DNA of 64,000 nt from Oceanisphaera psychrotolerans (GCF_001870485.1 NZ_MDKE01000011.1:248001-312000), one strand, 5' to 3'. Counted from the first letter of the stretch, positions 1 through 8,984 are shown. Numbers and translations are program-made. The notes: a model not told the origin generated them from the sequence alone.

Positions 1-956
1 CCGTAGTTCACCAGCAGGGCGCCGATCACCGCCCCGTAGAGAGTGGCGCGGCCGCCGACCGCCACCCACACCACGATCTCGATGGAGTTCAGTGGCGAGA
101 ACTCGGAAGGATTGATGATCCCCACCTGCGGCACGTACAGGGCGCCGGCGATCCCGGCCAGCATGGCGGACACCACAAACAGCCAGAGTTTGACGTTTTC
201 CACCTTGTAGCCGATGAAGCGGGTGCGGCTCTCCGAGTCACGGATGGCCATGCTGACCCGCCCCAGCCGCGAGGTGACGATCACCCGGCAAAGGATATAG
301 CCCAGTGCCAGCGCCAGCGCCGAGGCGATAAACAGGCTGATGCGCACGGCGTCCGACTGCAGGTTCATCCCCAGGATATCCTTGAAGTCAGTGAGACCGT
401 TGTTGCCGCCGAAGCCCATCTCGTTGCGGAAAAACGCCAGCAACAGGGCATAGGTGAGCGCCTGAGTAATGATCGACAGGTAGACGCCGGTCACCCGGCT
501 GCGAAACGCCAGGTAACCGAACACGAACGCCAGCAACCCGGGCACCAGCAGCACCATCAGCGCGGCGAACCAGAACATGTCGAAGCCGTACCAGAACCAG
601 GGCAGCTCCTGCCAGTTGAGGAACACCATGAAATCGGGCAGCAGGGGATCGCCGTAGACCCCCCTATCACCCACCTGGCGCATCAGGTACATGCCCATGG
701 CGTAACCGCCCAGGGCAAAGAAGGCCCCGTGGCCCAGGCTGAGGATGCCCAGGTACCCCCAGACCAGATCCACCGCCACCGCCAGCAGCGCATAGGTGAG
801 GTATTTTCCCAGCAGGGTCACCGTGTAGGTGGACACATGCAGGGCACTGCCCGACGGTACCCACTGATTGAGGATCGACACCCCCGCGGTGACGATCAGC
901 AGCACGCCCAGAAACACCCGGCTGCTGCGGTTAAAGATTGTTTTATCTGCCAACAT
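1..956 (-). CDS. urtC: Urea ABC transporter permease UrtC (3' end cut off by window edge)
   Basis: This is the second membrane subunit of the urea-specific ABC importer, a LivM-type branched-chain-amino-acid permease homologue in the inner membrane. About 318 residues are visible, starting MLADKTIF at the ATG complementary to 954-956. The hydrophobic segments and the stretch around GILSLGHGAFFALGGYAMG are typical of LivM/UrtC. The C-terminus lies beyond the window. The start is 6 bp after the urtB stop, so the two are almost certainly cotranscribed. The family assignment rests on the order urtA-urtB-urtC and on the sequence. The ATPase genes urtDE would be expected further left but cannot be seen. 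Confidence 0.93.
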   Translation of the reverse strand, partial: MLADKTIFNRSSRVFLGVLLIVTAGVSILNQWVPSGSALHVSTYTVTLLGKYLTYALLAVAVDLVWGYLGILSLGHGAFFALGGYAMGMYLMRQVGDRGVYGDPLLPDFMVFLNWQELPWFWYGFDMFWFAALMVLLVPGLLAFVFGYLAFRSRVTGVYLSIITQALTYALLLAFFRNEMGFGGNNGLTDFKDILGMNLQSDAVRISLFIASALALALGYILCRVIVTSRLGRVSMAIRDSESRTRFIGYKVENVKLWLFVVSAMLAGIAGALYVPQVGIINPSEFSPLNSIEIVVWVAVGGRATLYGAVIGALLVNY

Positions 957-962
957 CTGTGA

Positions 963-2573
963 TTAGCCCTCTGCCGCCCGGCCTTTTTGCGGGAACAGTC
1001 CCCGCGGCCGCTTCTGGATAAACAGGATGATAAAGACCAGCACCAGGATCTTGGCCAGCACAGCGCCGGCATAGGGTTCCAGCACCTTGTTGGCCACTCC
1101 CAGGCTCATGCCGGCCACCAGGGTGCCCCACAGGTTGCCCACGCCGCCGAACACCACCACCATAAAGGAGTCGATGATGTAGGCCTGACCCAGGTTGGGT
1201 CCCACATTGGTCAGCTGGCTTAACGCCACCCCGGCCACCCCGGCAATACCGGAACCCAGACCGAAGGTCATGGCATCCACCCATTCGCTGCGCACGCCCA
1301 TGGCCCGCGCCATGGCCCGGTTCTGGGACACCGCCCGCACCTGCAGGCCGAGCCGGGTTCTGCGCAGCACCATAAACAGCAGCGCAAAGACGATCAGGCA
1401 GAACAGGATGATGTACAGCCGGTTGAGGGTCAGCGACAGCAGCGGGTTGATCTCCAGCGAACCGCTCATCCACTCCGGGGTGGCCACGCTGCGGTTAAGG
1501 GGCGAGAAGATGCTGCGTACCGTCTGTTGCAGCACCAGGCTGATACCAAAGGTAGCCAGCAGGGTTTCCAGCGGCCGGCCATAGAGGAAGCGGATCACCC
1601 CGCGCTCGATGGCGATACCCACCAGCGCCGACACCAGGAAGGCGGCCGGGATCGCCACAAACAGCGACAGGCCGATCTGGTCCGGCATCAACAGCTGGAT
1701 CACATAGGTGGTGTAGGCGCCGAGCATGATCAGCTCGCCATGGGCCATGTTGATCACCCCCATCACGCCGAAGGTGATCGCCAGCCCGATGGCCGCCAGC
1801 ACCAGCACCGAGCCCAGGCTGAGCCCGAAAAACAGGGTTTCCGCAAAGCCGTAGAGACGGGCTTTCTCTTCAATCAGGGCCAGCGCCTTGTCGGCGGCGG
1901 CCACCAGTTCGGTATCCTGACTCTGGTCCCGCACCCGAAGCAGGGCGTTGCGTACCTGCGGCTCCAGGCTACCGGCCAGGGTCTTTATCGCCTCACGCTG
2001 CGCCTCGGGATCGTCGCCCTGCAATTGTCCCAGCGCCAGGGCGGTGGCCATCGCCTCGCGCACACCGGCATCCGGCTCCTGCGCCTGCAACCGTGTCAGC
2101 AGTGCCGTGCTGTCGGCATCCAGCTGGCCCAGCAGTTCCCCGACGGCGCGTTTTCTGATGTCGGCATCGGGATGACGCAGCTCCAGCTCTGCCAGGGCAG
2201 ACCGGATCTGGCTGCGCAGGCTGTTATTGATGCGTACCTTGCGAAGGCCGCGTTTGTTCACCTCGTAGCCGGCCGAGCTGTCGGTGACCGGTGCGACCCG
2301 GTAGCCGCCATCCACCTCGGCGACAATGCGCACAATCTGATCGCTGCTTTTGTCACGATAGAGCTCCCCCTGCTGCAATTCCTTGAGCAAGGTCGCCGCC
2401 TGCTCGTCGCCGCTGGCGGCAATCAGGCTGACGCCGGTTGAAATGGCGTCAAAATCGCGTTCGGCCAGATGCTCAAGCCCCTCCTGCAAAGAAGCAGCAA
2501 GCACCGGACTGACGGTCAGTACACTCAGCATCAGGCCGAGGAGGAGTCCGCTCATCCGTTTGATTCTGTTCAT
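963..2573 (-). CDS. urtB: Urea ABC transporter permease UrtB
   Basis: This is a 536-aa LivH-type permease of the urea importer. Residues 1-26 form a signal peptide ending near VLAA. Residues of about 27-230 form a helical-repeat extension facing the periplasm, characteristic of UrtB and absent from plain LivH proteins. The remainder is the multi-spanning permease, with the segment GLAITFGVMGVINMAHGELI near residue 265 and a late glycine-rich FGGVGNLWGTLVAG motif. It sits 104 bp downstream of urtA and 6 bp upstream of urtC. A GC-rich hairpin between urtA and urtB may lower its expression relative to the binding protein. The assignment is secure. Confidence 0.95.
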   Translation of the reverse strand: MNRIKRMSGLLLGLMLSVLTVSPVLAASLQEGLEHLAERDFDAISTGVSLIAASGDEQAATLLKELQQGELYRDKSSDQIVRIVAEVDGGYRVAPVTDSSAGYEVNKRGLRKVRINNSLRSQIRSALAELELRHPDADIRKRAVGELLGQLDADSTALLTRLQAQEPDAGVREAMATALALGQLQGDDPEAQREAIKTLAGSLEPQVRNALLRVRDQSQDTELVAAADKALALIEEKARLYGFAETLFFGLSLGSVLVLAAIGLAITFGVMGVINMAHGELIMLGAYTTYVIQLLMPDQIGLSLFVAIPAAFLVSALVGIAIERGVIRFLYGRPLETLLATFGISLVLQQTVRSIFSPLNRSVATPEWMSGSLEINPLLSLTLNRLYIILFCLIVFALLFMVLRRTRLGLQVRAVSQNRAMARAMGVRSEWVDAMTFGLGSGIAGVAGVALSQLTNVGPNLGQAYIIDSFMVVVFGGVGNLWGTLVAGMSLGVANKVLEPYAGAVLAKILVLVFIILFIQKRPRGLFPQKGRAAEG

Positions 2574-2641
2574 TGATGACCCACTATAACTGGCAAAATA
2601 ACGGTCCCCCGGCTGCGCGGGCTACCGTTCAGGCATAAAGG

Positions 2642-2663
2642 GGCCGCCCCGGATGAGGCGGCC
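2642..2663 (-). terminator. Intercistronic hairpin between urtA and urtB
   Basis: GGCCGCC at 2642-2648 and GGCGGCC at 2657-2663 form a perfect 7-bp stem with an 8-nt loop, just downstream of the urtA stop. There is no run of U, so it is more likely a partial attenuator or an mRNA 3'-end stabiliser than a full terminator. Such hairpins are common after genes for periplasmic binding proteins, which are needed in excess over the permease. Confidence 0.5.
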
Positions 2664-2677
2664 GAAAGGGTGATGGA

Positions 2678-3967
2678 TTAGTAGTTCTGACCGGAGCACT
2701 TGCCGGTTTTGACGTTGTAGTTGCCGCAGGTGAGCGGCGCCTGCCAGTCGGCCATCAGATCCCTGGAGCCTTCCAGGTAATCGGACCAGGCATCGCCGGC
2801 CACGGTACCCGACGTCTGCCAGACGGTCTCAAACTGACCATCATCCTGGATCTCGCCGATCAGCACCGGCTTGGTGATATGGTGGTTGGGCATCATAGTG
2901 GCATAGCCGCCGGACAGGTTCGGCACTGTCACCCCGATCATCGCCTGCTGCACCGCTTCCGGATCGGTGGTGCCGGCTTTATTGATCGCCTCAATCCACA
3001 TATTGAAGCCGATATAGTGGGCTTCCATCGGATCATTGGTCACCCGCTCTTCGTTGCCGATGAACTTGTGCCAGGCCTCGATAAAGGTATCGTTGGCGTC
3101 ATCCTCGACGCTCATGAAGTAGTTCCAGGCGGCCAGGTGCCCCACCAGGGGTGCGGTATCGATCCCGGACAGTTCCTCTTCACCCACCGAGAAGGCCACC
3201 ACCGGAATATCTTCGGCGCTGATCCCCTGATTGCCCAGTTCCTTGTAGAAGGGCACGTTGGCGTCGCCGTTGATGGTGGAGACCACTGCGGTTTTCTTGC
3301 CGGCAGAGCCGAACTTCTTGATATCGGAAACGATGCTCTGCCAGTCGGAGTGACCAAAGGGGGTGTAGTTGATCATGATATCTTCCGCGGCGACCCCCTT
3401 GGCCTTAAGATAGGCTTCGAGGATCTTGTTGGTGGTGCGCGGATAAACATAGTCGGTGCCGGCCAGCACCCAACGCTGTACCCCCAGGTCCTTCATCAGG
3501 TAATCGACGGCGGGGACCGCCTGCTGGTTTGGCGCGGCGCCGGTATAGAACACATTCTTGGAAGACTCTTCCCCTTCATACTGCACCGGATAGAACAGGA
3601 TGCTGTTGAGCTCCTCAAACACCGGCAGCACCGATTTGCGCGATACCGAAGTCCAGCCGCCGAAGACTGCCGCCACCTTGTCCTTGGCGATCAGCTCACG
3701 GGCCTTCTCGGCGAACAGCGGCCAGTTGGAAGCCGGATCCACCACCACGGCTTCGAGTTTCTTGCCGAGCACCCCGCCTTTCTTGTTCTGCTCGTCGATC
3801 AGCATCAGCATGGTGTCTTTCAGGGTGGTTTCCGAGATCGCCATGGTGCCGGACAGGGAGTGCAGTACCCCCACCTTGATGGTGTCATCGGCAGCCATCA
3901 CATTGAAGGCCAGGGTAGAAGCGCTTAACGACAGTGCGATACCGGTAACAAGAGGTTTGATTTTCAT
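2678..3967 (-). CDS. urtA: Urea ABC transporter substrate-binding protein UrtA
   Basis: This periplasmic binding protein delivers urea to UrtBC. The chosen ATG (complement of 3965-3967) gives MKIKPLVTGIALSLSAS, a signal peptide ending around NVMAADD. An AAGGAAG Shine-Dalgarno lies about 8 nt upstream, so the longer upstream reading (M at 4057) is rejected. The 429-aa product has the type I periplasmic-binding fold: IKVGVLHSLSGTMAISE at the N-terminus and FGGWTSVSRKSVLPVFE further on, both diagnostic of UrtA/AmiC-like proteins. The upstream region carries a palindrome and a 7-bp tandem repeat (separate entries). The gene is preceded on the same strand by the kinase/regulator pair. Confidence 0.96.
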   Translation of the reverse strand: MKIKPLVTGIALSLSASTLAFNVMAADDTIKVGVLHSLSGTMAISETTLKDTMLMLIDEQNKKGGVLGKKLEAVVVDPASNWPLFAEKARELIAKDKVAAVFGGWTSVSRKSVLPVFEELNSILFYPVQYEGEESSKNVFYTGAAPNQQAVPAVDYLMKDLGVQRWVLAGTDYVYPRTTNKILEAYLKAKGVAAEDIMINYTPFGHSDWQSIVSDIKKFGSAGKKTAVVSTINGDANVPFYKELGNQGISAEDIPVVAFSVGEEELSGIDTAPLVGHLAAWNYFMSVEDDANDTFIEAWHKFIGNEERVTNDPMEAHYIGFNMWIEAINKAGTTDPEAVQQAMIGVTVPNLSGGYATMMPNHHITKPVLIGEIQDDGQFETVWQTSGTVAGDAWSDYLEGSRDLMADWQAPLTCGNYNVKTGKCSGQNY

Positions 3968-4113
3968 GACGGTGACTTCCTTTTCTTGGTGCGTGTATGC
4001 GAGCGAACCGGATCCGGACCTGTACTGGCTTACCTGCCCGCCCGGATAAATCATCATGTTGCATTATTGACAAAAGTCCGCTGCAAAAATATGGGCGGAT
4101 TGACGCATACGGG

Positions 4114-4129
4114 TACGTCATTTGACGTA
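4114..4129. promoter_or_regulatory. 16-bp palindrome upstream of urtA (candidate operator)
   Basis: TACGTCA at 4114-4120, a TT spacer, then TGACGTA at 4123-4129 make a perfect inverted repeat. It lies 147 bp upstream of the urtA start, between urtA and the response-regulator gene. A related half-site, TGACGCATA, precedes it at 4101-4109. Size and symmetry suit a dimeric LuxR-type (NarL/FixJ) regulator such as the one encoded next door. The link is an inference from position. Confidence 0.45.
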
Positions 4130-4158
4130 TAAGACGGAATGGGGATCGGGATTAAAAA

Positions 4159-4220
4159 GGAAGTGGGAAGTGGGAAGTGGGAAGTGGGAAGTGGGAAGTG
4201 GGAAGTGGGAAGTGGGAAGT
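4159..4220. repeat. Tandem repeat, about 8.9 copies of a 7-bp unit
   Basis: An uninterrupted head-to-tail array of GGAAGTG fills 4159-4220 with no visible base differences between copies. It lies in the intergenic region upstream of the urtA promoter region and downstream of the response-regulator stop. Perfect short arrays of this kind are prone to replication slippage, so copy number may vary between cells. In antisense the array is pyrimidine-rich. Confidence 0.95.
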
Positions 4221-4302
4221 AAAGGCTGAATCATCCAGAGCTTGGCCTCAAGCGATGATTCCGGCTCTCGGACCTTCCGGCTTCACCCTGCGGCTAACAC
4301 CT

Positions 4303-5214
4303 TTATTCCTCCATCGCCAGCAGCCGTAATGCCACCCCGGCGGCGGCGGTGCGGTTTTCCACCCCCAGCTTGGGAAAGATCTGCTCCAGGTGCTTGTTCA
4401 CCGTGCGCGGACTCATTTGCAGGATTTCGGCCGCCTCGCGATTGGTCTTGCCATTGGCGATCCAGTAGAGCACCTCGGACTCACGTTCAGTCAGCGCCAG
4501 CTCGGCCTTGAGCATGGCCGCGCCGCCAGGCCGCTCGCCGTCGATCAGCTTGAGCAACTGCTCGCCATTATCCTGATGACTGATCAGCCTGACCGCCAGC
4601 GGATAATCCAGGCCGGACAAGGCAAGCTGGCTGCCCGGTACCGGGGCATGGCTCAGCCAGCGCGCCAGCTGTGGTGCCAACTGCTGCTGTTGCCAGGCCT
4701 CATCGACCCGGGCCCGGGCCAGCAGGGCATAAGCCTGAGGGGTGGCCCAGCAGAGCTGACCGCTGGCCGACACCGTCACCAGGTGCTGACCGGTACTGTC
4801 CAGCGCCGACTGGGCGCTGTTGGTCAGCCGTGCGTTGGACAGGTGTACCTTCATCCGCGCCAGCAGTTCATGAGGGTTGATCGGCTTGGTCAGATAATCC
4901 ACCCCGCCCGCCTCCAGCCCGCGCACGATATCGTCGGTATCCACCAGGCCGGTCATGAAGATCACCGGGATCGACGCCAGTGCCGGATCCGCTTTCAGGG
5001 TGCGGCAGGTGTCGAAGCCATCCATATTGGGCATGATGGCATCCAGCAGGATGATGTCCGGGCGGATCCGCCGGGCGATGGTCAGCGCCTGGCGCCCTTC
5101 CAGTGCCACCAGTACATCCAGTCCGGCCGACTCCAGGGCATCGTTGATCAGGCTCAGGGCATCGGGCGAGTCATCCACGACCAGAACAACATCATTGCGG
5201 CAGACGGTACTCAT
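4303..5214 (-). CDS. Response regulator, receiver plus LuxR-type DNA-binding domain
   Basis: A 303-aa cytoplasmic transcription regulator. Residues 8-125 are a CheY-like receiver: acidic pair DD in VLVVDDSPDA, phospho-acceptor Asp58 in IILLDAIMPN, and conserved Lys in YLTKPINPHE. A middle region of about 100 residues is unassigned. Residues of about 232-300 are a LuxR/NarL helix-turn-helix (LTERESEVLYWIANGKTNREAAEILQ split over recognisable blocks). Its ATG overlaps the kinase stop by 4 bp (ATGA), so the pair is translationally coupled. It lies directly upstream of urtA on the same strand and is the natural candidate activator of the urt genes, although its target is inferred. Confidence 0.9.
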   Translation of the reverse strand: MSTVCRNDVVLVVDDSPDALSLINDALESAGLDVLVALEGRQALTIARRIRPDIILLDAIMPNMDGFDTCRTLKADPALASIPVIFMTGLVDTDDIVRGLEAGGVDYLTKPINPHELLARMKVHLSNARLTNSAQSALDSTGQHLVTVSASGQLCWATPQAYALLARARVDEAWQQQQLAPQLARWLSHAPVPGSQLALSGLDYPLAVRLISHQDNGEQLLKLIDGERPGGAAMLKAELALTERESEVLYWIANGKTNREAAEILQMSPRTVNKHLEQIFPKLGVENRTAAAGVALRLLAMEE

Positions 5215-8200
5215 CAGTGATTCGGCTCCTGAGTGGGTGACAGATGTTGCGCCAGGTAATGCGCAAGTTGTTCAAACTGAAACTGACGGCACAGCTGCTC
5301 CAGATGAGCCAAGGTCGCCTCACTGACAACCCCCAACTCTGCCAGCCGGGCCAGCCCCTGCTGCACGCCTTTGCGATAGCCCATCTCGGCACAGGCTTGC
5401 AGTTCCCGTAGCAGTGGATGATCGGGGAGCGTGGCGGCAACTGCCTCTGGCTCTGACGCTGCCGACGAGGAGTTCTCGTCCGGCACCATCATAGCGCCAG
5501 CAGGGACCATATGCTCCTGCTGCTGATAGATCCACTCCAGATCCAGTTGTTGCGCCAGGGTATCCAGCAAGGCCTGATTGCTGACCGGCTTGATCAGGTA
5601 ATCGTCATAGGCAGAGCGCTCATCGGGATTGCGCGCATGCTCCTGGGCATTGGCCGAGAGCATCACAATAGGCTCGTTCACCTGCCGCCGACGCAACGCC
5701 CGCGCCAGCTCCAGACCACTCATCCCCGGCATGGAGATATCCAGCAGAAACAGATGCGGCCGCGCCTGCTCCAGCAAGGCCAGGCAACTCTCGGCATCAT
5801 GGGCCTCCAGCGCCGTAAAACCCAGCGGGATAAGCAGATCGGACAGCAACCCGCGCAGCACGGGATCATCATCCACCACACAGACGGTACGCTGATAGCC
5901 ATCATAGCCGACAATCCGCCGTGGGCCGGCATCGCTGCACGCCTCGGCATTCACCCAGGGCAGCATCAGGCTGACCTTGAAACAGCTGCCCTGTTGCGGG
6001 ACGCTGTCCACCTGCAGATCGCCGCCCATGATCTCGGTCAGCAGCTTGACGATGGTCAGTCCCAGCCCGGTCCCGGGCAGGTTGGCGGTGGCCGTGTTAC
6101 GAACCCGTTCGAAGGGATCGAAAATCCGCTGCAGGTGCTCCTCGCAAATCCCGGGACCGGTATCCCGGATGGCAAATTGCGCCACCTGATTGCGATAATG
6201 TACCGCCAGAGTCACCTGCCCGTGCGCCGTGTACTTGACCGCATTGGACAGCAGATTGATGAGGATCTGCCGCAGCCGCTTTTCATCGGTGATCACCACC
6301 GCCGGCAGCGGATCGTGAATCTGACAGACAAACTCGATCCCCTTGGCGGCTGCCTGCATGCGGAACATGTTGGCCAACTGCTCGATCAACTCCGGCAGCG
6401 GCACCCGGCTGCGGTACAGATCCAGCCGGCCGGCCTCAATCTTGGAGATATCCAGCAGCCCCTCAATCAGATCGGTCAGGTACTGGCCGCTGCGATAGAT
6501 GATCTCCAGCCCGTGCTGATGACCGGCCGGGGTATCGGCTTTCTCTGCCAGCAACTGGGCGTACCCCAGGATCGACTGCAAGGGGGTACGCAGCTCATGA
6601 CTGATCCCGGTCAGGTAGCGGCTTTTGGCCGCATTGGCCCGCTCGGCCAGCTCCTTGGCCTGTTGCAGTTCCCGATCGGTCTGTTCGTGGGCCTCGATCT
6701 CCTGAGTCAGCTTGCGGGTCTGGCGGTTGGACTCCTGCTGCGCCACCACCCGGCTCTCATGGGCCAGCAGAAACAGCCAGGATACCACCCCGAAGGCGAT
6801 CATCAGGGTAAAGAACAGGGTCCAGATGGTTTGCTGCAACAGCAGCTGTTCTGCCGCCGTGGCCGGCTGCATCTGCCGGTAGATCACCGCCAGCAAGGCG
6901 GCATTGAGCAGGTTCACCACCAGCAGCACCGCCGCAAACCGCCCCAGCCGAGAGTTGACCAGTTTGACCACCCGGCACGGCAGCAGCAACTGCAACCAAT
7001 CGGTCACCTGGCGGGAGCCCCGGGCGTGGGGCTTGCAGCTGTCCAGGCAGCGCACATCCAGGGAGCAGCACAAGGAGCAAATTGGCCGCCCATACGCCGG
7101 ACAAAAGCTCATATCCTCCGGCTCGAAACGATTTTCACACAACCCGCATTGCAGCGTGTAGACACGGCCGTCATGATGGCCAACGGCGGCCTCCTGTTCA
7201 CGCTGCAACAGCGGAGCCAGCTCGGGCGACTGACGCGCCAGATAATAGCGCCCACCGGTTGCCCAGGCGAACAACGGCACACAGATAAAACAGGTGAGCA
7301 GGCTGATAAAGTGACACAGGGTTTTGGCCACCTCACCAAATATTCCCAGATAACAGAGGATCCCCAGGGTACTGGCCAGCACCATGGAGCCGGTGCCTAC
7401 CGGATTGATGTCATACAGGTGCGCTCGTTTGAACTCCACATAGGAGGGACTCAACCCCAGGGGCTTGTTGATCAGCAGATCGGCGGCCAGGGAAGCCAGC
7501 CAGCTGACCGCCACAATGGCAAACACCCCCAGGATCGCTTCCAGCGCCTGATAGATCCCCAGCTCCATCAGCAGCAGCGCTATGGTGACATTAAACACCA
7601 GCCACACCACCCGGCCCGGATGGTTGTGAGTCAGCCGGGAAAAAAAGTTGGACCAGGCGATGGAGCCGGCGTAGGCGTTGGTCACATTGATCTTCATCTG
7701 CGAGATGATCACCATCAGCGCCGCCAGCAGCAGTGCCATCCCGGGGGCATGGGTCAGGTAGCCAAACACCCGCTGGTACATCTGGGTCGGATCGACCGCC
7801 TGCTCGGGCGTCGCTCCCTGGCTGATTGCCAGGTAGGCCAGAAATGACCCCAGCAACATCTTGATCACCCCGATAAACACCCAGCCGGGTCCCGCCAGGA
7901 TCAGCCAGAACCACCAGCGACGGGCGTTCTGCTCGGTTTTCTGTGGCATAAAGCGCAGGTAATCCACCTGCTCGCCGATCTGGGCCACCAGCGCAAAAAA
8001 CACCGAGGCGGCGGCGCCAAACAGCAGGATATCAAACCGGTCACTGCCGGGCACCGTGGCCGGGGCGTAGGCCGACCAGTTAGCCAACTGCTCCGATTCA
8101 TGGATCAGCACCACCCCCAATGCCGTGATCTGCAGCAACAGCCAGAGTGCCTGGCTGCCCACCTGAAATTTGCTGATGGCGGAGATGCCGTGGGTCACAA

Positions 8201-8693
8201 TGGGGATCACCGCCACCGCGCACAGCAAGTAGCCGAGCGCCAGCGGGATCCCCAGCAGTGCCTGCAATGCCGAGGCCAGAATAACCGCCTCAATGGCGAA
8301 AAAGATAAAGGTAAAGGTAAAGGAGGCGTAGATCAGCGAAGTAATGGTCGATCCCAGATAACCGAACCCTGCCCCCCGGGTGAGCAAATCGATATCCAGC
8401 CCGTGCTTGGCCGAGTAATAAGTGATCGGCAAGCCGGTGATAAAAAACACCAGCGCCACCGTCAACATGGCGATCACCGTATTGGTAAAACCGTAGCTCA
8501 GGGTCACCGCCGCCGCGATCCCCTCCAACGCCAGAAATGCGATGGCGCCCAGCGCGGTCTGCCCGACCCGCTCGATACTCATCCTCCGTCCGGAACGGGC
8601 AGTAAAACGCAGGGCAAAGTCTTCCAGGGTTTGATCCGCCACCCACCTGTTGTAGTGGCGACGAACCTTAAAAATTTTCTGTGATGCCGGCAT
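5214..8693 (-). CDS. NCS1-type permease fused to hybrid sensor histidine kinase
   Basis: A 1159-aa membrane sensor kinase. Residues 1 to about 480 form a complete-looking NCS1 (purine/cytosine/hydantoin) permease with about 12 hydrophobic segments. A cysteine-rich stretch follows (about 515-560: CGLC, CSLCCSL, CLDSC), suggestive of metal binding. Then come two membrane spans, a coiled linker, a HisKA domain (His699 in ISHELRTP), a HATPase domain (N-box NLLSNAVKY, DTGPGI, GTGLGLTIV) and a receiver (Asp985 in LFLLDISMPG). About 90 C-terminal residues are unassigned. The start MPASQKIF has a GGGAAGAG Shine-Dalgarno and is preferred over the M at 8720. The permease probably acts as the sensor for a nitrogenous ligand. 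The nearby urea importer suggests nucleobase- or urea-type nutrition. Confidence 0.88.
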   Translation of the reverse strand: MPASQKIFKVRRHYNRWVADQTLEDFALRFTARSGRRMSIERVGQTALGAIAFLALEGIAAAVTLSYGFTNTVIAMLTVALVFFITGLPITYYSAKHGLDIDLLTRGAGFGYLGSTITSLIYASFTFTFIFFAIEAVILASALQALLGIPLALGYLLCAVAVIPIVTHGISAISKFQVGSQALWLLLQITALGVVLIHESEQLANWSAYAPATVPGSDRFDILLFGAAASVFFALVAQIGEQVDYLRFMPQKTEQNARRWWFWLILAGPGWVFIGVIKMLLGSFLAYLAISQGATPEQAVDPTQMYQRVFGYLTHAPGMALLLAALMVIISQMKINVTNAYAGSIAWSNFFSRLTHNHPGRVVWLVFNVTIALLLMELGIYQALEAILGVFAIVAVSWLASLAADLLINKPLGLSPSYVEFKRAHLYDINPVGTGSMVLASTLGILCYLGIFGEVAKTLCHFISLLTCFICVPLFAWATGGRYYLARQSPELAPLLQREQEAAVGHHDGRVYTLQCGLCENRFEPEDMSFCPAYGRPICSLCCSLDVRCLDSCKPHARGSRQVTDWLQLLLPCRVVKLVNSRLGRFAAVLLVVNLLNAALLAVIYRQMQPATAAEQLLLQQTIWTLFFTLMIAFGVVSWLFLLAHESRVVAQQESNRQTRKLTQEIEAHEQTDRELQQAKELAERANAAKSRYLTGISHELRTPLQSILGYAQLLAEKADTPAGHQHGLEIIYRSGQYLTDLIEGLLDISKIEAGRLDLYRSRVPLPELIEQLANMFRMQAAAKGIEFVCQIHDPLPAVVITDEKRLRQILINLLSNAVKYTAHGQVTLAVHYRNQVAQFAIRDTGPGICEEHLQRIFDPFERVRNTATANLPGTGLGLTIVKLLTEIMGGDLQVDSVPQQGSCFKVSLMLPWVNAEACSDAGPRRIVGYDGYQRTVCVVDDDPVLRGLLSDLLIPLGFTALEAHDAESCLALLEQARPHLFLLDISMPGMSGLELARALRRRQVNEPIVMLSANAQEHARNPDERSAYDDYLIKPVSNQALLDTLAQQLDLEWIYQQQEHMVPAGAMMVPDENSSSAASEPEAVAATLPDHPLLRELQACAEMGYRKGVQQGLARLAELGVVSEATLAHLEQLCRQFQFEQLAHYLAQHLSPTQEPNH

Positions 8694-8919
8694 GTACTGC
8701 TCTTCCCTGTGCGAATACACCGATAGCGACAGCCGGCGGCCACCCGATCCACGCCGGCCAGTAGCGGGAGCCGTACGGGAGATCGGGAGTCAGACACCGA
8801 CTGGGGCAAAACAGCCATTATGCCACAGCCGGGTACGCTGCCAAGAATCTAGGCAGCAGGCAGGTGACGGCACCGGGTGACCTCCCCTGGTGCCGTCCAC
8901 TCCAGCGTGTGAAGGACGA

Positions 8920-8984
8920 TGACCGGGCTTCCAACTCTCAATTGTTCTTGTTGTCAGAGGTTTGATACTCTTCGCAGCAGTCAT
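8920..8984 (-). pseudogene. 5' stub of a tyrosine integrase
   Basis: Reading leftward from the ATG at 8984, the first 21 codons (MTAAKSIKPLTTRTIESWKPG) closely match the start of the intact integrase at 31726 (MKAEKISKPLTTRTIEALKPG). Nucleotides agree at roughly three quarters of positions, for example ATTGTTCTTGT and AGAGGTTTG. The similarity stops near 8920 and the remaining frame looks random, so the gene was truncated. It is too diverged to be a recent copy. It probably marks an older, related element at the left boundary of the island. Confidence 0.7.

Noticed and set aside
3968-4057. N-terminal extension of UrtA to 4057
   Set aside because: It would bury the signal peptide; the internal ATG at 3967 has a good Shine-Dalgarno and gives a normal signal sequence.
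4159-4220. Tandem array considered as a CRISPR
   Set aside because: The unit is 7 bp with no spacers and there are no cas genes; it is a simple tandem repeat.
5511-7847. Long plus-strand open frame opposite the kinase gene
   Set aside because: Low-complexity Gln/His/Arg-rich translation typical of the antisense of a GC-rich gene; no ribosome site or family likeness. The same applies to the long frame opposite mutS at 32097-34361.
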